Shown one piece after another: positions 32,431 through 40,191 of a stretch of 64,000 nucleotides of DNA (position 1 is the first letter of the stretch; each line of letters starts with the position of its first letter). A program made the position numbers and the translations under genes. Origin of the DNA: Palsa-892 sp035555855 (GTDB taxonomy: Bacteria; Pseudomonadota; Alphaproteobacteria; Rhizobiales; Xanthobacteraceae); contig DATMGD010000071.1 of NCBI GenBank assembly GCA_035555855.1, forward strand, positions 186,001-250,000. Reading direction: 5' to 3'. A model generated the notes under the pieces. The model worked only from the letters and a program-made list of their open reading frames with translations. It had not been told where the DNA came from and did no database searches.

Positions 32431-32454
32431 AAGCGCCTTATTCTTCAGGCGCTT
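32431..32454. terminator. Inverted repeat at the convergent selD end
   Basis: AAGCGCCT/AGGCGCTT with an 8-nt loop lies just past the selD stop and overlaps the end of the opposing gene. There is no T tract, so it is a possible weak bidirectional terminator. Confidence 0.35.
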
Positions 32455-32839
32455 CCTCGATCTTCAGCCGCCTGCCCCACTCGTCGAAGAAATGACCCTC
32501 GTTCAGCACGAGGCGGTCTTCCGCGAGCCGCTCTTCGACCTCGCGCAAGCGGGAGCGCGCCGCATCGTTGTCGAGCGGGCCGCCCTCGATGCCGGTTACC
32601 GGAAAGAACGCTACGCCGTTCCAGGCAACGCCGGAGCTTTGCAGCAGCGTCACGACTTCCATCCAGTACGTCTCATCGCCGATGATGTTCAGGAACGTCG
32701 AGCGAAGCGGTGTGACTTTGCTCTCGGCGATATTGACGAGAACAACCAGCGCGGTGAACGAGCCGATTTCGGCAAAAGCCGCGCTGAGCCAGCGATCGAA
32801 ATCCGTACGGCCGCGAAAGCGATCAGCAACGTTCGACAA
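32438..32839 (-). CDS. Hypothetical protein 2 of the sel operon
   Basis: 133 residues if started at the TTG at 32839 (GGAG site, 8 bp upstream), overlapping the previous gene by 17 bp. The sequence has an amphipathic alpha/beta look: FDRWLSAAFAEIGSFTALVVLVNIAESKV, LNIIGDETYWMEVVTLLQSSGVAWNGVAFFPVTG, then an acidic helix RLREVEERLAEDRLVLNEGHFFDEWGRRLKIEEAPEE. There is no signal peptide or metal motif. I do not recognise the family. Its place after selB and selC suggests a role in selenium or formate metabolism, but nothing in the sequence proves it. Confidence 0.65.
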   Translation of the reverse strand: MSNVADRFRGRTDFDRWLSAAFAEIGSFTALVVLVNIAESKVTPLRSTFLNIIGDETYWMEVVTLLQSSGVAWNGVAFFPVTGIEGGPLDNDAARSRLREVEERLAEDRLVLNEGHFFDEWGRRLKIEEAPEE

Positions 32840-33299
32840 GCGGCAACTCCGGTCTTTCCTGATCGAACAGCGACCAGAACGAGCGCTGATATGTCGTCGC
32901 GTACCACTGCTCGAATTGCTTGAGCGCTGCGACCGGGTCCGGCGCGGGCGCCTGCGGCTCGGCATTTTCTTCTGATGGCGGCTTTAAAACTCCAAGCACG
33001 GCCTCGCTGACATTCTTGAGCTGCGTCATCACAAGGTTATGGCCGTCGTCTTCGCCATCCCAACCGAGTTCGATGCGAACCATCGCAAGGCTGCCGGCGA
33101 TCGCCATGTCGCGATCTTCCGAACCCATCACGGAATTCGCGATGAGCTGCATCAAATTGAGCCGGCGGAAAGCGTATGCACGCTCCTCCTCCAGCAACTT
33201 GATCCGCTGCGCAAGCTCCCGATGAAATGCCGTTTCGGCACCCGAGGCCTGATCCGCCGCGGATTTAAGGGTGTCGAGGAACGTAGTTGCAGGTGTCAT
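32823..33299 (-). CDS. Hypothetical protein 1 of the sel operon
   Basis: 158 residues. The N-terminal half is helical and coiled-coil-like (TLKSAADQASGAETAFHRELAQRIKLLEEERAYAFRRLNLMQLIANSVM), followed by a small domain (SLAMVRIELGWDGEDDGHNLVMTQLKNVSEAVLGVL), a Pro/Ala linker (EENAEPQAPAPDP) and a C-terminal aromatic segment (FEQWYATTYQRSFWSLF). Its ATG overlaps the UGA stop of the selB reading frame (ATGA), which implies translational coupling through selC. It is unrecognised; a protein-protein adaptor is conceivable but unsupported. Confidence 0.68.
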   Translation of the reverse strand: MTPATTFLDTLKSAADQASGAETAFHRELAQRIKLLEEERAYAFRRLNLMQLIANSVMGSEDRDMAIAGSLAMVRIELGWDGEDDGHNLVMTQLKNVSEAVLGVLKPPSEENAEPQAPAPDPVAALKQFEQWYATTYQRSFWSLFDQERPELPLVERC

Positions 33300-35365
33300 C
33301 GCGCACTCCTGGAAGATGGCGGAAGAGAATGGGAGTCGAACCCACCAAGGACCGGCTCGCGGCCCCTCCCGGATTTGAAGTCCGGACGCCCCACCGGGGA
33401 CGATTCTCTTCCAGAATTCGTTTCGACCTTGTCCGGCACAATGCGCCGAAAGAGGTCCAGCCGGTGTTTGTTGAGACGCCGGAAATCGCCTTTCCGTATC
33501 GTCACACCATGCCGATCGAAAAACTCAAGGATCTGGATCGCAACCTTGCGGCCATTGTCAAGCCGGTCGCGAAACCGGATGACAGTGATCATGCCGTCAG
33601 GACTCGTCTCGACGATATCCTGCAGAATATCAATCATCTCCGCCACGGTCTCGCGCAGGAAAAAATGGTCTTGCGCGATCTCGTCGAGCTTGCCCATTCG
33701 CCCTAGCGACTTCAGCAGGCGGCGCACATCGTTTTCCGGCGCATCCACAATCTTGCCGAGATCGCGCACACGCGGCGGACGGAAACGCTCGCGTCCGCCA
33801 ATCGCCGGACGGATTTCTTCCCAAAGGTTTTCATCGCGCGGCGAAAGCCGAACCGCATGCGAGCGCAGCCGGATCCATGCTCCCTCGAGCGCAATCTCGC
33901 CCTGCCGCGCAAGGCCTTGCAGGAACGAGGAGAACAACGGTGCAGGCAGCCGCGGCTCGAGATGCATGCGCAGCCGCTCAAGGCCGACACCCGGCAGATC
34001 AGGGTTGTCGAGATGAAACTTGTCGAGGGTGGCGAGCACGGTCCGCTTCAGATTGGCCCAGATCGCCGGCGAAAGTCCGAAAACCCGGTTCTGGCCTGAA
34101 AGCGAAATGACGCCGACCTTTCCGGCAATCGCTTCCATCTCATTCCCGAGGATCGCCCGGTCACGGGCAAAACCCGCGAGATCGACATAAAACGGCGCGC
34201 GGCCGAGCAGCGCCTCGAGCGATTTGTCATGCTCGGCGATGCCGTGCGCTTCCAGTTGCGCAAACCGCTCCGGCGTGCGGCGCTTGCGCGCCGGCGCCCG
34301 CAAATCCAGAAAACGGCCGCCGCCGATAGTGCGCTGCGCCGAGGTGTCGCGCAGCACGAAGCGATCGCCTATCGCGGCGGCGATCGGTTGATCGAGCACG
34401 AGCTGGACGCGTCCTTCGCCGCCGGGCACCAGCGGTTCGTCGCCAAGAAGCACGATCCGCGCACTGACCTCGGCAGCGCCGTGGTGCAGCCGCACCGGCA
34501 TCCACTGCACGATCGGCTTCGGTTCGCCCGGCAGCACGCGCAACGTCGCATCGATCCGCTCGGTCGGGCCATAAAGTTCGGGCGATTGAACAACTTCGCC
34601 GCGCGAGATGGCTTCTTTGGTAATCTTGTCGCCGACAAGATTGAGCGCGCAGCGATCACCCGCAACGCCGGTCTCGGTCAAACGATTCTGTGCGTGAATT
34701 GAACGGACGCGCGCGGACAAACCCGACGGGCTGACGACGACGCGATCGTCCACCGAAACGCTGCCGGAAATCACCGTGCCCGTCACAACCGTACCGGCGC
34801 CCGCGAGCGTAAAGCAGCGATCGATGGTGAGCTGAAAGCCACCGCCGCGCGAGCGCGCAACATGGCGCTTCGCGGCTTCCATCAGACAGGCTCGCAGGTC
34901 TTCGATGCCCTCGCCCGTTACCGACGAAACCGGCATGATTGGAATATCCGAAAGTGCCGTCGTCGCGAGCAGCGCGCGGACTTCATTCGTCGCTTTGTCG
35001 CGCTGTGCCTTGTCGGCGATATCCGATTTCGTGAGTGCGACAACACCTTCGGAAATGCCAAGGAGATCGACGATCGCAAGATGCTCGCGCGTCTGCGGCA
35101 TCACGCCGTCATCAGCGGCGACAACGAGGAGCACGAAGTCGATGCCGGTCGCGCCCGCGAGCATGTTGTGAATGAAGCGTTCGTGTCCCGGCACGTCGAC
35201 GAAGCCGAGCGTCGCGCCGTCGGGGCCGTCGACATAGGCAAAGCCCAGATCAATCGAGATCCCGCGCGCCTTTTCTTCCTTCAGGCGATCGGTGTCGACG
35301 CCCGTAAGCTTTTGAACAAGCGATGTTTTTCCGTGATCGATGTGGCCGGCGCTGCCGATGATCAT
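33296..35365 (-). CDS. selB: Selenocysteine-specific elongation factor SelB, frame continuing through selC
   Basis: 689 codons. G domain: MIIGSAGHIDHGKTSLVQKLTGVDTDRLKEEKARGISIDLGFAY, FVDVPGHERFIHNMLAGATGIDFVLLVVAADDG, ALTKSDIADKA. EF-Tu-like domains II-III run to about residue 340, followed by winged-helix repeats that bind the SECIS hairpin, ending with IQILEFFDRHGVTIRKGDFRRLNKHRLDLFRRIV. From residue 652 the frame enters selC and stays open to a UGA at 33298, whose bases overlap the ATG of the next gene. Normal SelB proteins end close to where the tRNA begins, so the last ~38 residues are extra. The start ATG overlaps the Sel1-gene stop (ATGA). Confidence 0.9.
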   Translation of the reverse strand: MIIGSAGHIDHGKTSLVQKLTGVDTDRLKEEKARGISIDLGFAYVDGPDGATLGFVDVPGHERFIHNMLAGATGIDFVLLVVAADDGVMPQTREHLAIVDLLGISEGVVALTKSDIADKAQRDKATNEVRALLATTALSDIPIMPVSSVTGEGIEDLRACLMEAAKRHVARSRGGGFQLTIDRCFTLAGAGTVVTGTVISGSVSVDDRVVVSPSGLSARVRSIHAQNRLTETGVAGDRCALNLVGDKITKEAISRGEVVQSPELYGPTERIDATLRVLPGEPKPIVQWMPVRLHHGAAEVSARIVLLGDEPLVPGGEGRVQLVLDQPIAAAIGDRFVLRDTSAQRTIGGGRFLDLRAPARKRRTPERFAQLEAHGIAEHDKSLEALLGRAPFYVDLAGFARDRAILGNEMEAIAGKVGVISLSGQNRVFGLSPAIWANLKRTVLATLDKFHLDNPDLPGVGLERLRMHLEPRLPAPLFSSFLQGLARQGEIALEGAWIRLRSHAVRLSPRDENLWEEIRPAIGGRERFRPPRVRDLGKIVDAPENDVRRLLKSLGRMGKLDEIAQDHFFLRETVAEMIDILQDIVETSPDGMITVIRFRDRLDNGRKVAIQILEFFDRHGVTIRKGDFRRLNKHRLDLFRRIVPDKVETNSGRESSPVGRPDFKSGRGREPVLGGFDSHSLPPSSRSAR
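33317..33412 (-). tRNA. selC: Selenocysteine tRNA, anticodon UCA
   Basis: 93 nt plus encoded CCA (33317-33319). Acceptor stem GGAAGAGA/UCUCUUCC of 8 bp, anticodon stem CCGGA/UCCGG enclosing CUUCAAA (anticodon UCA at 33378-33376), an extra-long variable arm (GGGGCCGCGAGCCGGUCC), and a T arm GUGGG/CCCAU with loop UUCGACU. Long acceptor, long variable arm and UCA are diagnostic for bacterial tRNA-Sec. The gene lies entirely inside the open frame of selB, same strand, so it is presumably cut out of the selB transcript unless it has a hidden internal promoter. Confidence 0.97.
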
Positions 35366-36135
35366 GGCGCAGCCTCCAGCAGCGGTGCGTCGGCAATTCG
35401 TTCGGCTTCCTTCACCTGTCCTGCGCTCAGGCGCTCGCGAGCGGGTGTCATGAACGGCTCGGCAAGCGCGCTGCCCAGACGGCGCGCCCGCAACAGCCAG
35501 GCATAGGACTGCACCGGATCGGGCTGCACACCCGCACCAAGGAAATAGGCAGCACCCAGCATCGCTTGCCCGTCGGGATCGCCGAGCATAGCAGCGCGCT
35601 TCCACCATGAAGCTGCCAGAGCTGCATCGCGCGTTACGCCGAGTGCATTGTGATAGATCATGCCGAGACGCGTCATCGAACCCGCGACGCCCTGCTCGGC
35701 CGCGGCCTCTGCCCACTGCTTCGCCGCGACGAAATCGGGCTCGATGACCTCGCCCTCGAGCAGCATCCAGCTCAGCATGTCCTGCGCCGGCGCATCGCCC
35801 TTCTCCGCCGCCGCCTTGTAAAGTTCGGCAGCGCGGGCATAGTTCTGCTCGCAACCTTCGCCCTTGAAATGCAATGCCGCGAAATTGCGAAGACCGATCG
35901 GATCGCCGCCCTCGGCGGCAAGATTGAGCCAGCGAAACGCCAGAGGCAGATCGCGCTCGACACCGAGGCCTTCCGAAAAGCACGCGCCGATATTGTTCTG
36001 CGCACGCGCGACGCCCTGATGCGCAAGCTCGTTCCAGATCGCAAGCGCGCTTTGATAATCGTCGCGCTCCGCCGCGTCGTAGGCTTCCGCCATACGGTCG
36101 GCGACGGTTTTCTTCTTGCGGCTAAGACCCAGCAT
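35362..36135 (-). CDS. Sel1-repeat (TPR-like) protein in the sel operon
   Basis: 257 residues composed of about five Sel1-like repeats of ~36 residues: DYQSALAIWNELAHQGVARAQNNIGACFSEGLGV, DLPLAFRWLNLAAEGGDPIGLRNFAALHFKGEG, YARAAELYKAAAEKGDAPAQDMLSWMLLEGE, FVAAKQWAEAAAEQGVAGSMTRLGMIYHNALGV and AALAASWWKRAAMLGDPDGQAMLGAAYFLGAGV. No signal peptide is present. Such solenoids mediate protein contacts. Note that eukaryotic Sel1 has nothing to do with selenium; however, the gene overlaps both selA (14 bp) and selB (4 bp), so it is co-translated with Sec synthesis genes. Start ATG 36135. Confidence 0.8.
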   Translation of the reverse strand: MLGLSRKKKTVADRMAEAYDAAERDDYQSALAIWNELAHQGVARAQNNIGACFSEGLGVERDLPLAFRWLNLAAEGGDPIGLRNFAALHFKGEGCEQNYARAAELYKAAAEKGDAPAQDMLSWMLLEGEVIEPDFVAAKQWAEAAAEQGVAGSMTRLGMIYHNALGVTRDAALAASWWKRAAMLGDPDGQAMLGAAYFLGAGVQPDPVQSYAWLLRARRLGSALAEPFMTPARERLSAGQVKEAERIADAPLLEAAP

Positions 36136-37549
36136 CGGTCCCACCCGCAAAATCGAGGCGTTTCAGATTCGCAATGAACTCTTCTTCACGCTCGAGGCAG
36201 CGAAGATCGAGAACGAGTGCATCGTCGTCGATACGGCCGATGACCGGCATCGGCAGGCGGCGAAGCGCTGTCGCAATCTGTGCCAGCATCCGGCCCGCGC
36301 CCTGCTTTTTCACAGGCTTCAGAAAAATGCCCGCGCTCTCCAGCGTTTCGGTCGGCAGCGAGCCGGAACCGATCTGGCTCGTGCAGCGTCCGACTTCCGC
36401 CGTAACTTCAGCCGGCATTTTCCCGGCGAGCAGGGGAAGCAGCCTGGCCGCCAGTTTTTCGATTTCTTTCCGGGGCCGCGCGAGAAGCCGCAGCGTCGGC
36501 AGCCGATCGGCGAGACGGTCGGGGTCGCGATATAGTTTCAGCGTCTCCTCAAGCGCCGCGATCCTGATCTTGTCGACGCGGAGCGCACGCTTCATCGGAT
36601 TGCGATTGATGCGCGCGATCAAATCCTTGCGGCCGACAATGAAGCCGGCCTGCGGGCCGCCGAGCAATTTGTCGCCAGAGAAAGTGACGATATCGGCGCC
36701 GTCTTTCAGCGTCTCGGCGACGGTCGGCTCATGCGGCAAGCCCCAATGGGCAAGATCCACCAGCATGCCGGAGCCAAGGTCGTGCACGAACGGCACGTTC
36801 TTGGCTTTGGCGATCGCCGCGAGATCGCGCGGCGCGACTTCAGCGACGAAACCGCGAATCTTGTAATTCGAGGTATGGACCTTCAGCACGAGCCCGGCCT
36901 TGGGCCCGAGCGCCGCCGTATAGTCCCTCTTGTGCGTCCGGTTAGTCGTGCCGATTTCATGCAGCTTGGTGCCGGCACGGTTCATGATCTCCGGCATGCG
37001 GAACGCACCGCCGATTTCAATCAACTCGCCGCGTGAGATGATCGACTCTTTCCCTTTCGCGAGCGAATTGAGAACGAGCAGCACGGCCGCCGCATTGTTG
37101 TTGACGACGGTCGCATCCTCCGCACCCGTTAACTCGATCAACAGGCCGCGCAGGTGATCGTCACGCTCGCCGCGCTTGCCGGTCGAAAGATCGAATTCAA
37201 GGCTGGCGTATTCGCGCATCGCGCGGGTTGCGGCGGCGACCGCCGCTTCCGCAAGCAAGGCGCGGCCGAGATTAGTGTGCAGCACCGTACCTGTCAGATT
37301 GAAGATCGGCTTCAGCCGAGGCTCCGCATCGGCGTTGAGGCGAGCGAGCGCTGCCTGCGCAAAATCGTCAGAGGACGCAACCGAGGCGTCATTGCTGCTC
37401 CTCCTCGCTTCGCCGATAGCCGCGCGAACAGCCGAAACGACCGCCGGCCGGCCGAAACGCTCGACGGCAGCAGTCGCCGTCGTGGATTTCAGGACTTCAT
37501 CCACCGACGGGAGTTTCCGCAGCCTTGCTGAAGACGCCGCGCGTTGCAC
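36122..37549 (-). CDS. selA: L-seryl-tRNA(Sec) selenium transferase SelA
   Basis: 475 residues. N-terminal tRNA-binding region LRKLPSVDEVLKS; PLP domain with NLTGTVLHTNLGRALLAEAA, YASLEFDLSTGKRGERDDH, NNNAAAVLLVLNSLAKGKESIISRGELIEIGGAFRMPEIM, HTSNYKIRGFV, and the PLP-lysine motif DIVTFSGDKLLGGPQAG with Lys294 (Lys295 in E. coli, from memory). It converts Ser-tRNA-Sec to Sec-tRNA-Sec using selenophosphate. It starts with GTG, 9 bp after the fdhE stop. It overlaps the Sel1-repeat gene. Confidence 0.96.
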   Translation of the reverse strand: MQRAASSARLRKLPSVDEVLKSTTATAAVERFGRPAVVSAVRAAIGEARRSSNDASVASSDDFAQAALARLNADAEPRLKPIFNLTGTVLHTNLGRALLAEAAVAAATRAMREYASLEFDLSTGKRGERDDHLRGLLIELTGAEDATVVNNNAAAVLLVLNSLAKGKESIISRGELIEIGGAFRMPEIMNRAGTKLHEIGTTNRTHKRDYTAALGPKAGLVLKVHTSNYKIRGFVAEVAPRDLAAIAKAKNVPFVHDLGSGMLVDLAHWGLPHEPTVAETLKDGADIVTFSGDKLLGGPQAGFIVGRKDLIARINRNPMKRALRVDKIRIAALEETLKLYRDPDRLADRLPTLRLLARPRKEIEKLAARLLPLLAGKMPAEVTAEVGRCTSQIGSGSLPTETLESAGIFLKPVKKQGAGRMLAQIATALRRLPMPVIGRIDDDALVLDLRCLEREEEFIANLKRLDFAGGTDAGS

Positions 37550-37558
37550 GGGACTGCC

Positions 37559-38476
37559 TCAATACCCAAGCAGGAAAGGATTGAACCCGCCGCGTCTGAA
37601 GCCCAACTCACGCACCAGCAGGTCGAGGGCCAGCGAAGCGACATCGTCGGCGATCGGATCGAGCTCGGCGTTCTTCTGCTGGTAAACCACCTTGACGTAG
37701 CTGTTGCAGGAACCGCACGTCTCGGCCTTGATCTCTCCGCCCGTTCCTTCGACTTCCTGAAATGATATTTTCGCGGTCGATCCGCAAACCGTGCAGCGCG
37801 AGCGGACATAATTCCACAGCGTGCCGCAAAGCGAACAGGAGCAATAACGCGCTCCTGGCGCCGTCGGCCAACCGACGACTGCGCTCGTCGCAGGCGGTGC
37901 GCCGCAAGACGGACATGCGCCATCGCCCACCGGCACCAACCCGTCCTTGTCGAGGCGCTGCGCCATCCGCGCGAAATGCACCTGCAACGCCGAGGCCATC
38001 AGAACATGGATCGCGAGTTCCTCGACGGGGATCGAGTCGGCGAGCACATTGCGGATCATGATCTCGCGCGCGGCCTTGTCGGCCTTGCGCAGATGATCGA
38101 GCGCTCCGCGCGCCGCCTCGGGCATTTTGATATCCGCCGCGGCGGCGATCAGCCGCTCAAGCGTGGCATCGAAGGCGACGTCGGAAGAAAAATTGTTGCG
38201 ATCGAGTGGCGGCATGGCGTGCTCTTTGGCACGCGCGATCACGTCGGCCGATGGCATCGCGGGTTCCGGCAGGTCTTGCAGGACACGGATCTGTGCATCG
38301 GTGATATCCGCCAGAAAACGCAGATAGTCCGCGAGATTGTGGCCTTCAGCGAGGCCGCGCAGCCGTTCGGCGCGCTTGGCAAACACCCGTGCCGGATCGG
38401 GAAGCTGCACAAAAGGCGGCTTGAGAATGTCGCTGATGACGCTGGGATCAGGCTGAAGATTATCGACGCTGCTCAT
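37559..38476 (-). CDS. fdhE: Formate dehydrogenase accessory protein FdhE
   Basis: 305 residues. An N-terminal helical half (VQLPDPARVFAKRAERLRGLAEGHNLADYLRFLADIT) is followed by a rubredoxin-like C-terminal half with four Cys pairs: CPSCG, CSLCG, CTVCG and CGSC. These are the iron-binding motifs of FdhE, which is needed for maturation or export checking of the respiratory formate dehydrogenase. The start is ATG 38476 (MSSVDNLQPD), preceded by GAGGG. It lies between the fdhI and selA genes, in the order expected for an fdo/fdn-type operon. Confidence 0.93.
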   Translation of the reverse strand: MSSVDNLQPDPSVISDILKPPFVQLPDPARVFAKRAERLRGLAEGHNLADYLRFLADITDAQIRVLQDLPEPAMPSADVIARAKEHAMPPLDRNNFSSDVAFDATLERLIAAAADIKMPEAARGALDHLRKADKAAREIMIRNVLADSIPVEELAIHVLMASALQVHFARMAQRLDKDGLVPVGDGACPSCGAPPATSAVVGWPTAPGARYCSCSLCGTLWNYVRSRCTVCGSTAKISFQEVEGTGGEIKAETCGSCNSYVKVVYQQKNAELDPIADDVASLALDLLVRELGFRRGGFNPFLLGY

Positions 38477-38563
38477 ACCAACCCTCACGAACCTCACGGG
38501 CCACGTGTTTTATGATTAGTGGGCGGCGCCGGTGATCCGGCGCCGCCAGTTTCATATGGCCAC

Positions 38564-39229
38564 TTATTTGCCGGTGACCAAATCCTTGAGCCACCTGCGA
38601 TGATGGCGCCAAGCCCAACCGCCTGTCACTTTACCTCGCGTCATGGCGCTGATTGTACCGCGTACCCAGATCGCTGCATACACGTGCACGATCCAGACGC
38701 AGATCGCCACGATTGCCGCGCTCGCGTGGAACAGAATCGCAACGCGCTTCTGCTCAACGGTGAAATAGGGGCCGAAGTACTGATCCCAGATCACGACACC
38801 GCTGGAGATCAACACGATGATCAACAGCGACATCGACCAGAATACCATCTTCTGGCCGGCGTTGTACTTGCCGACTTCCGGCAGGCTTTCTTCCTTGCTG
38901 GCCATTACGTCCCGGATTTTCGAGAGCCAGACATTGTCTGTCCGCTCCCAAAGATTGAGACGCCAGAACCGGAAGAAGAGACCAAGGAAGCTGAAGAACA
39001 GCACGACGCCGATCCACGGATGGAGCATCCGCGTCGTCGGTCCACCGCCAAACAGTCCTGTGAGCCAGAAAAGGCTGGGGTGGAACAGCGCGAGACCGGA
39101 CAAGGCGAGCAGCACGAGGCTGGCCGCCGTGATCCAGTGGTTGAGCCGTGCACCCGCCGTATAGCGGGTGACGACGACCGGATCGCCGGCCTGGACCTTG
39201 TCGCCGGGGGCTACTTCATAGGCACTCAT
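38564..39229 (-). CDS. fdhI: Formate dehydrogenase cytochrome b556 (gamma) subunit
   Basis: 221 residues with four membrane helices (LNHWITAASLVLLALSGLALF, HPWIGVVLFFSFLGLFFRFW, MVFWSMSLLIIVLISSGVVIW, ILFHASAAIVAICVWIVHVYAAIW). Histidines in LNHW, LHPW, LFHA and VHVY are the expected ligands of two b hemes. An N-terminal extension, MSAYEVAPGDKVQAGDPVVVTRY, precedes helix 1. It anchors the enzyme in the inner membrane and passes electrons to quinone. It overlaps fdhH by 4 bp. Confidence 0.93.
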   Translation of the reverse strand: MSAYEVAPGDKVQAGDPVVVTRYTAGARLNHWITAASLVLLALSGLALFHPSLFWLTGLFGGGPTTRMLHPWIGVVLFFSFLGLFFRFWRLNLWERTDNVWLSKIRDVMASKEESLPEVGKYNAGQKMVFWSMSLLIIVLISSGVVIWDQYFGPYFTVEQKRVAILFHASAAIVAICVWIVHVYAAIWVRGTISAMTRGKVTGGWAWRHHRRWLKDLVTGK

Positions 39230-40176
39230 GACCTACCTCCCCGGCCACCACCGGCCAGACGCTTGGCGTTCTCTTCGTCTTCTTTGGAGACGCGATTGGC
39301 GCCCGAAACCAGGTGATGCACGAAGCCAAACGCTGCGGTCAGACCGATCAGCGCAAGACCCGCATACTTGGTGCCGCCCTTCCAGAGCTCGACCAACGGA
39401 CTGATCTTCGGGTCCTTGGCGAGACCGGCATAGAGCTGCGGCTGGTCGTTGTGATGCAGCACGTACATCACGTGCGTACCACCGACGCCGGGCGGATCGT
39501 ACAGGCCGGCATTCGTGAAACCACGCGACTTGAGGTCGGTGATCCGCTTGTCGGCCCATTCCTTCATCTGCTGCTTGGTGCCGAACACGATGGCCTGGGT
39601 CGGGCAAGCCTTCTGGCAAGCCGGGCCCTGACCAACCGCGACGCGGTCCACGCAGAGCGTGCACTTGTAGGCTTTCTGATCGACCTTGGAGATGCGCGGG
39701 ATGTTGAACGGGCACCCTTTCACGCAATAACCGCAGCCGATGCAGTTGTCGTGCACGAAGTCGACGATACCGTTGGAGTACTGCACGATCGCACCCGGCG
39801 CCGGGCAGGCTTTGAGACAGCCCGGATCCTCGCAATGCATGCAGCCGTCCTTGCGGATCAGCCACTCGAGATTGCCGGACGCCGGGTTCTCGAACTCCGA
39901 GTAACGCATCAGCGTCCAGGTATTCTCGGTGAGATCGTGAGGGTTGTCGTAAACACCCACGTTCACGCCGACTTCTTCATGCAGGTTGTTCCACTCAAGG
40001 CAGGCCACCTGGCACGCCTTGCAACCGATGCACTTTGACACGTCGATCAGCTTGGCCACCTCCGTCTGCCGCTTGGCGGCAGGGGTGATGGACGACGCCG
40101 ACCGGCGGATCAGATCTTGATCGCCGAACTTCGGGGCTACCGGCTTGGTGCTGGGGTTTGCAATTGGCTGAAACAT
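39226..40176 (-). CDS. fdhH: Formate dehydrogenase iron-sulfur (beta) subunit
   Basis: 316 residues with four ferredoxin-type [4Fe-4S] motifs: CIGCKACQVACLEWN, CMHCEDPGCLKACPAPG, CIGCGYCVKGCPFNIPRI and CTLCVDRVAVGQGPACQKACPTQA. A single C-terminal membrane helix (YAGLALIGLTAAFGFVHHLV) fits the FdnH/FdoH type. It carries electrons from the molybdenum subunit to the b hemes. The symbol is chosen for the operon order G-H-I and should not be confused with the E. coli Sec enzyme FdhF. Confidence 0.94.
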   Translation of the reverse strand: MFQPIANPSTKPVAPKFGDQDLIRRSASSITPAAKRQTEVAKLIDVSKCIGCKACQVACLEWNNLHEEVGVNVGVYDNPHDLTENTWTLMRYSEFENPASGNLEWLIRKDGCMHCEDPGCLKACPAPGAIVQYSNGIVDFVHDNCIGCGYCVKGCPFNIPRISKVDQKAYKCTLCVDRVAVGQGPACQKACPTQAIVFGTKQQMKEWADKRITDLKSRGFTNAGLYDPPGVGGTHVMYVLHHNDQPQLYAGLAKDPKISPLVELWKGGTKYAGLALIGLTAAFGFVHHLVSGANRVSKEDEENAKRLAGGGRGGRS

Positions 40177-40191
40177 GCTGATGCCCTCCCC

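Noticed and set aside
35366..35983. N-terminal extension of SelB of about 200 residues
   Set aside because: SelB proteins start at the G-domain sequence MIIGSAGHIDHGKTS; the upstream frame is an Arg-rich shadow of the Sel1-repeat gene.
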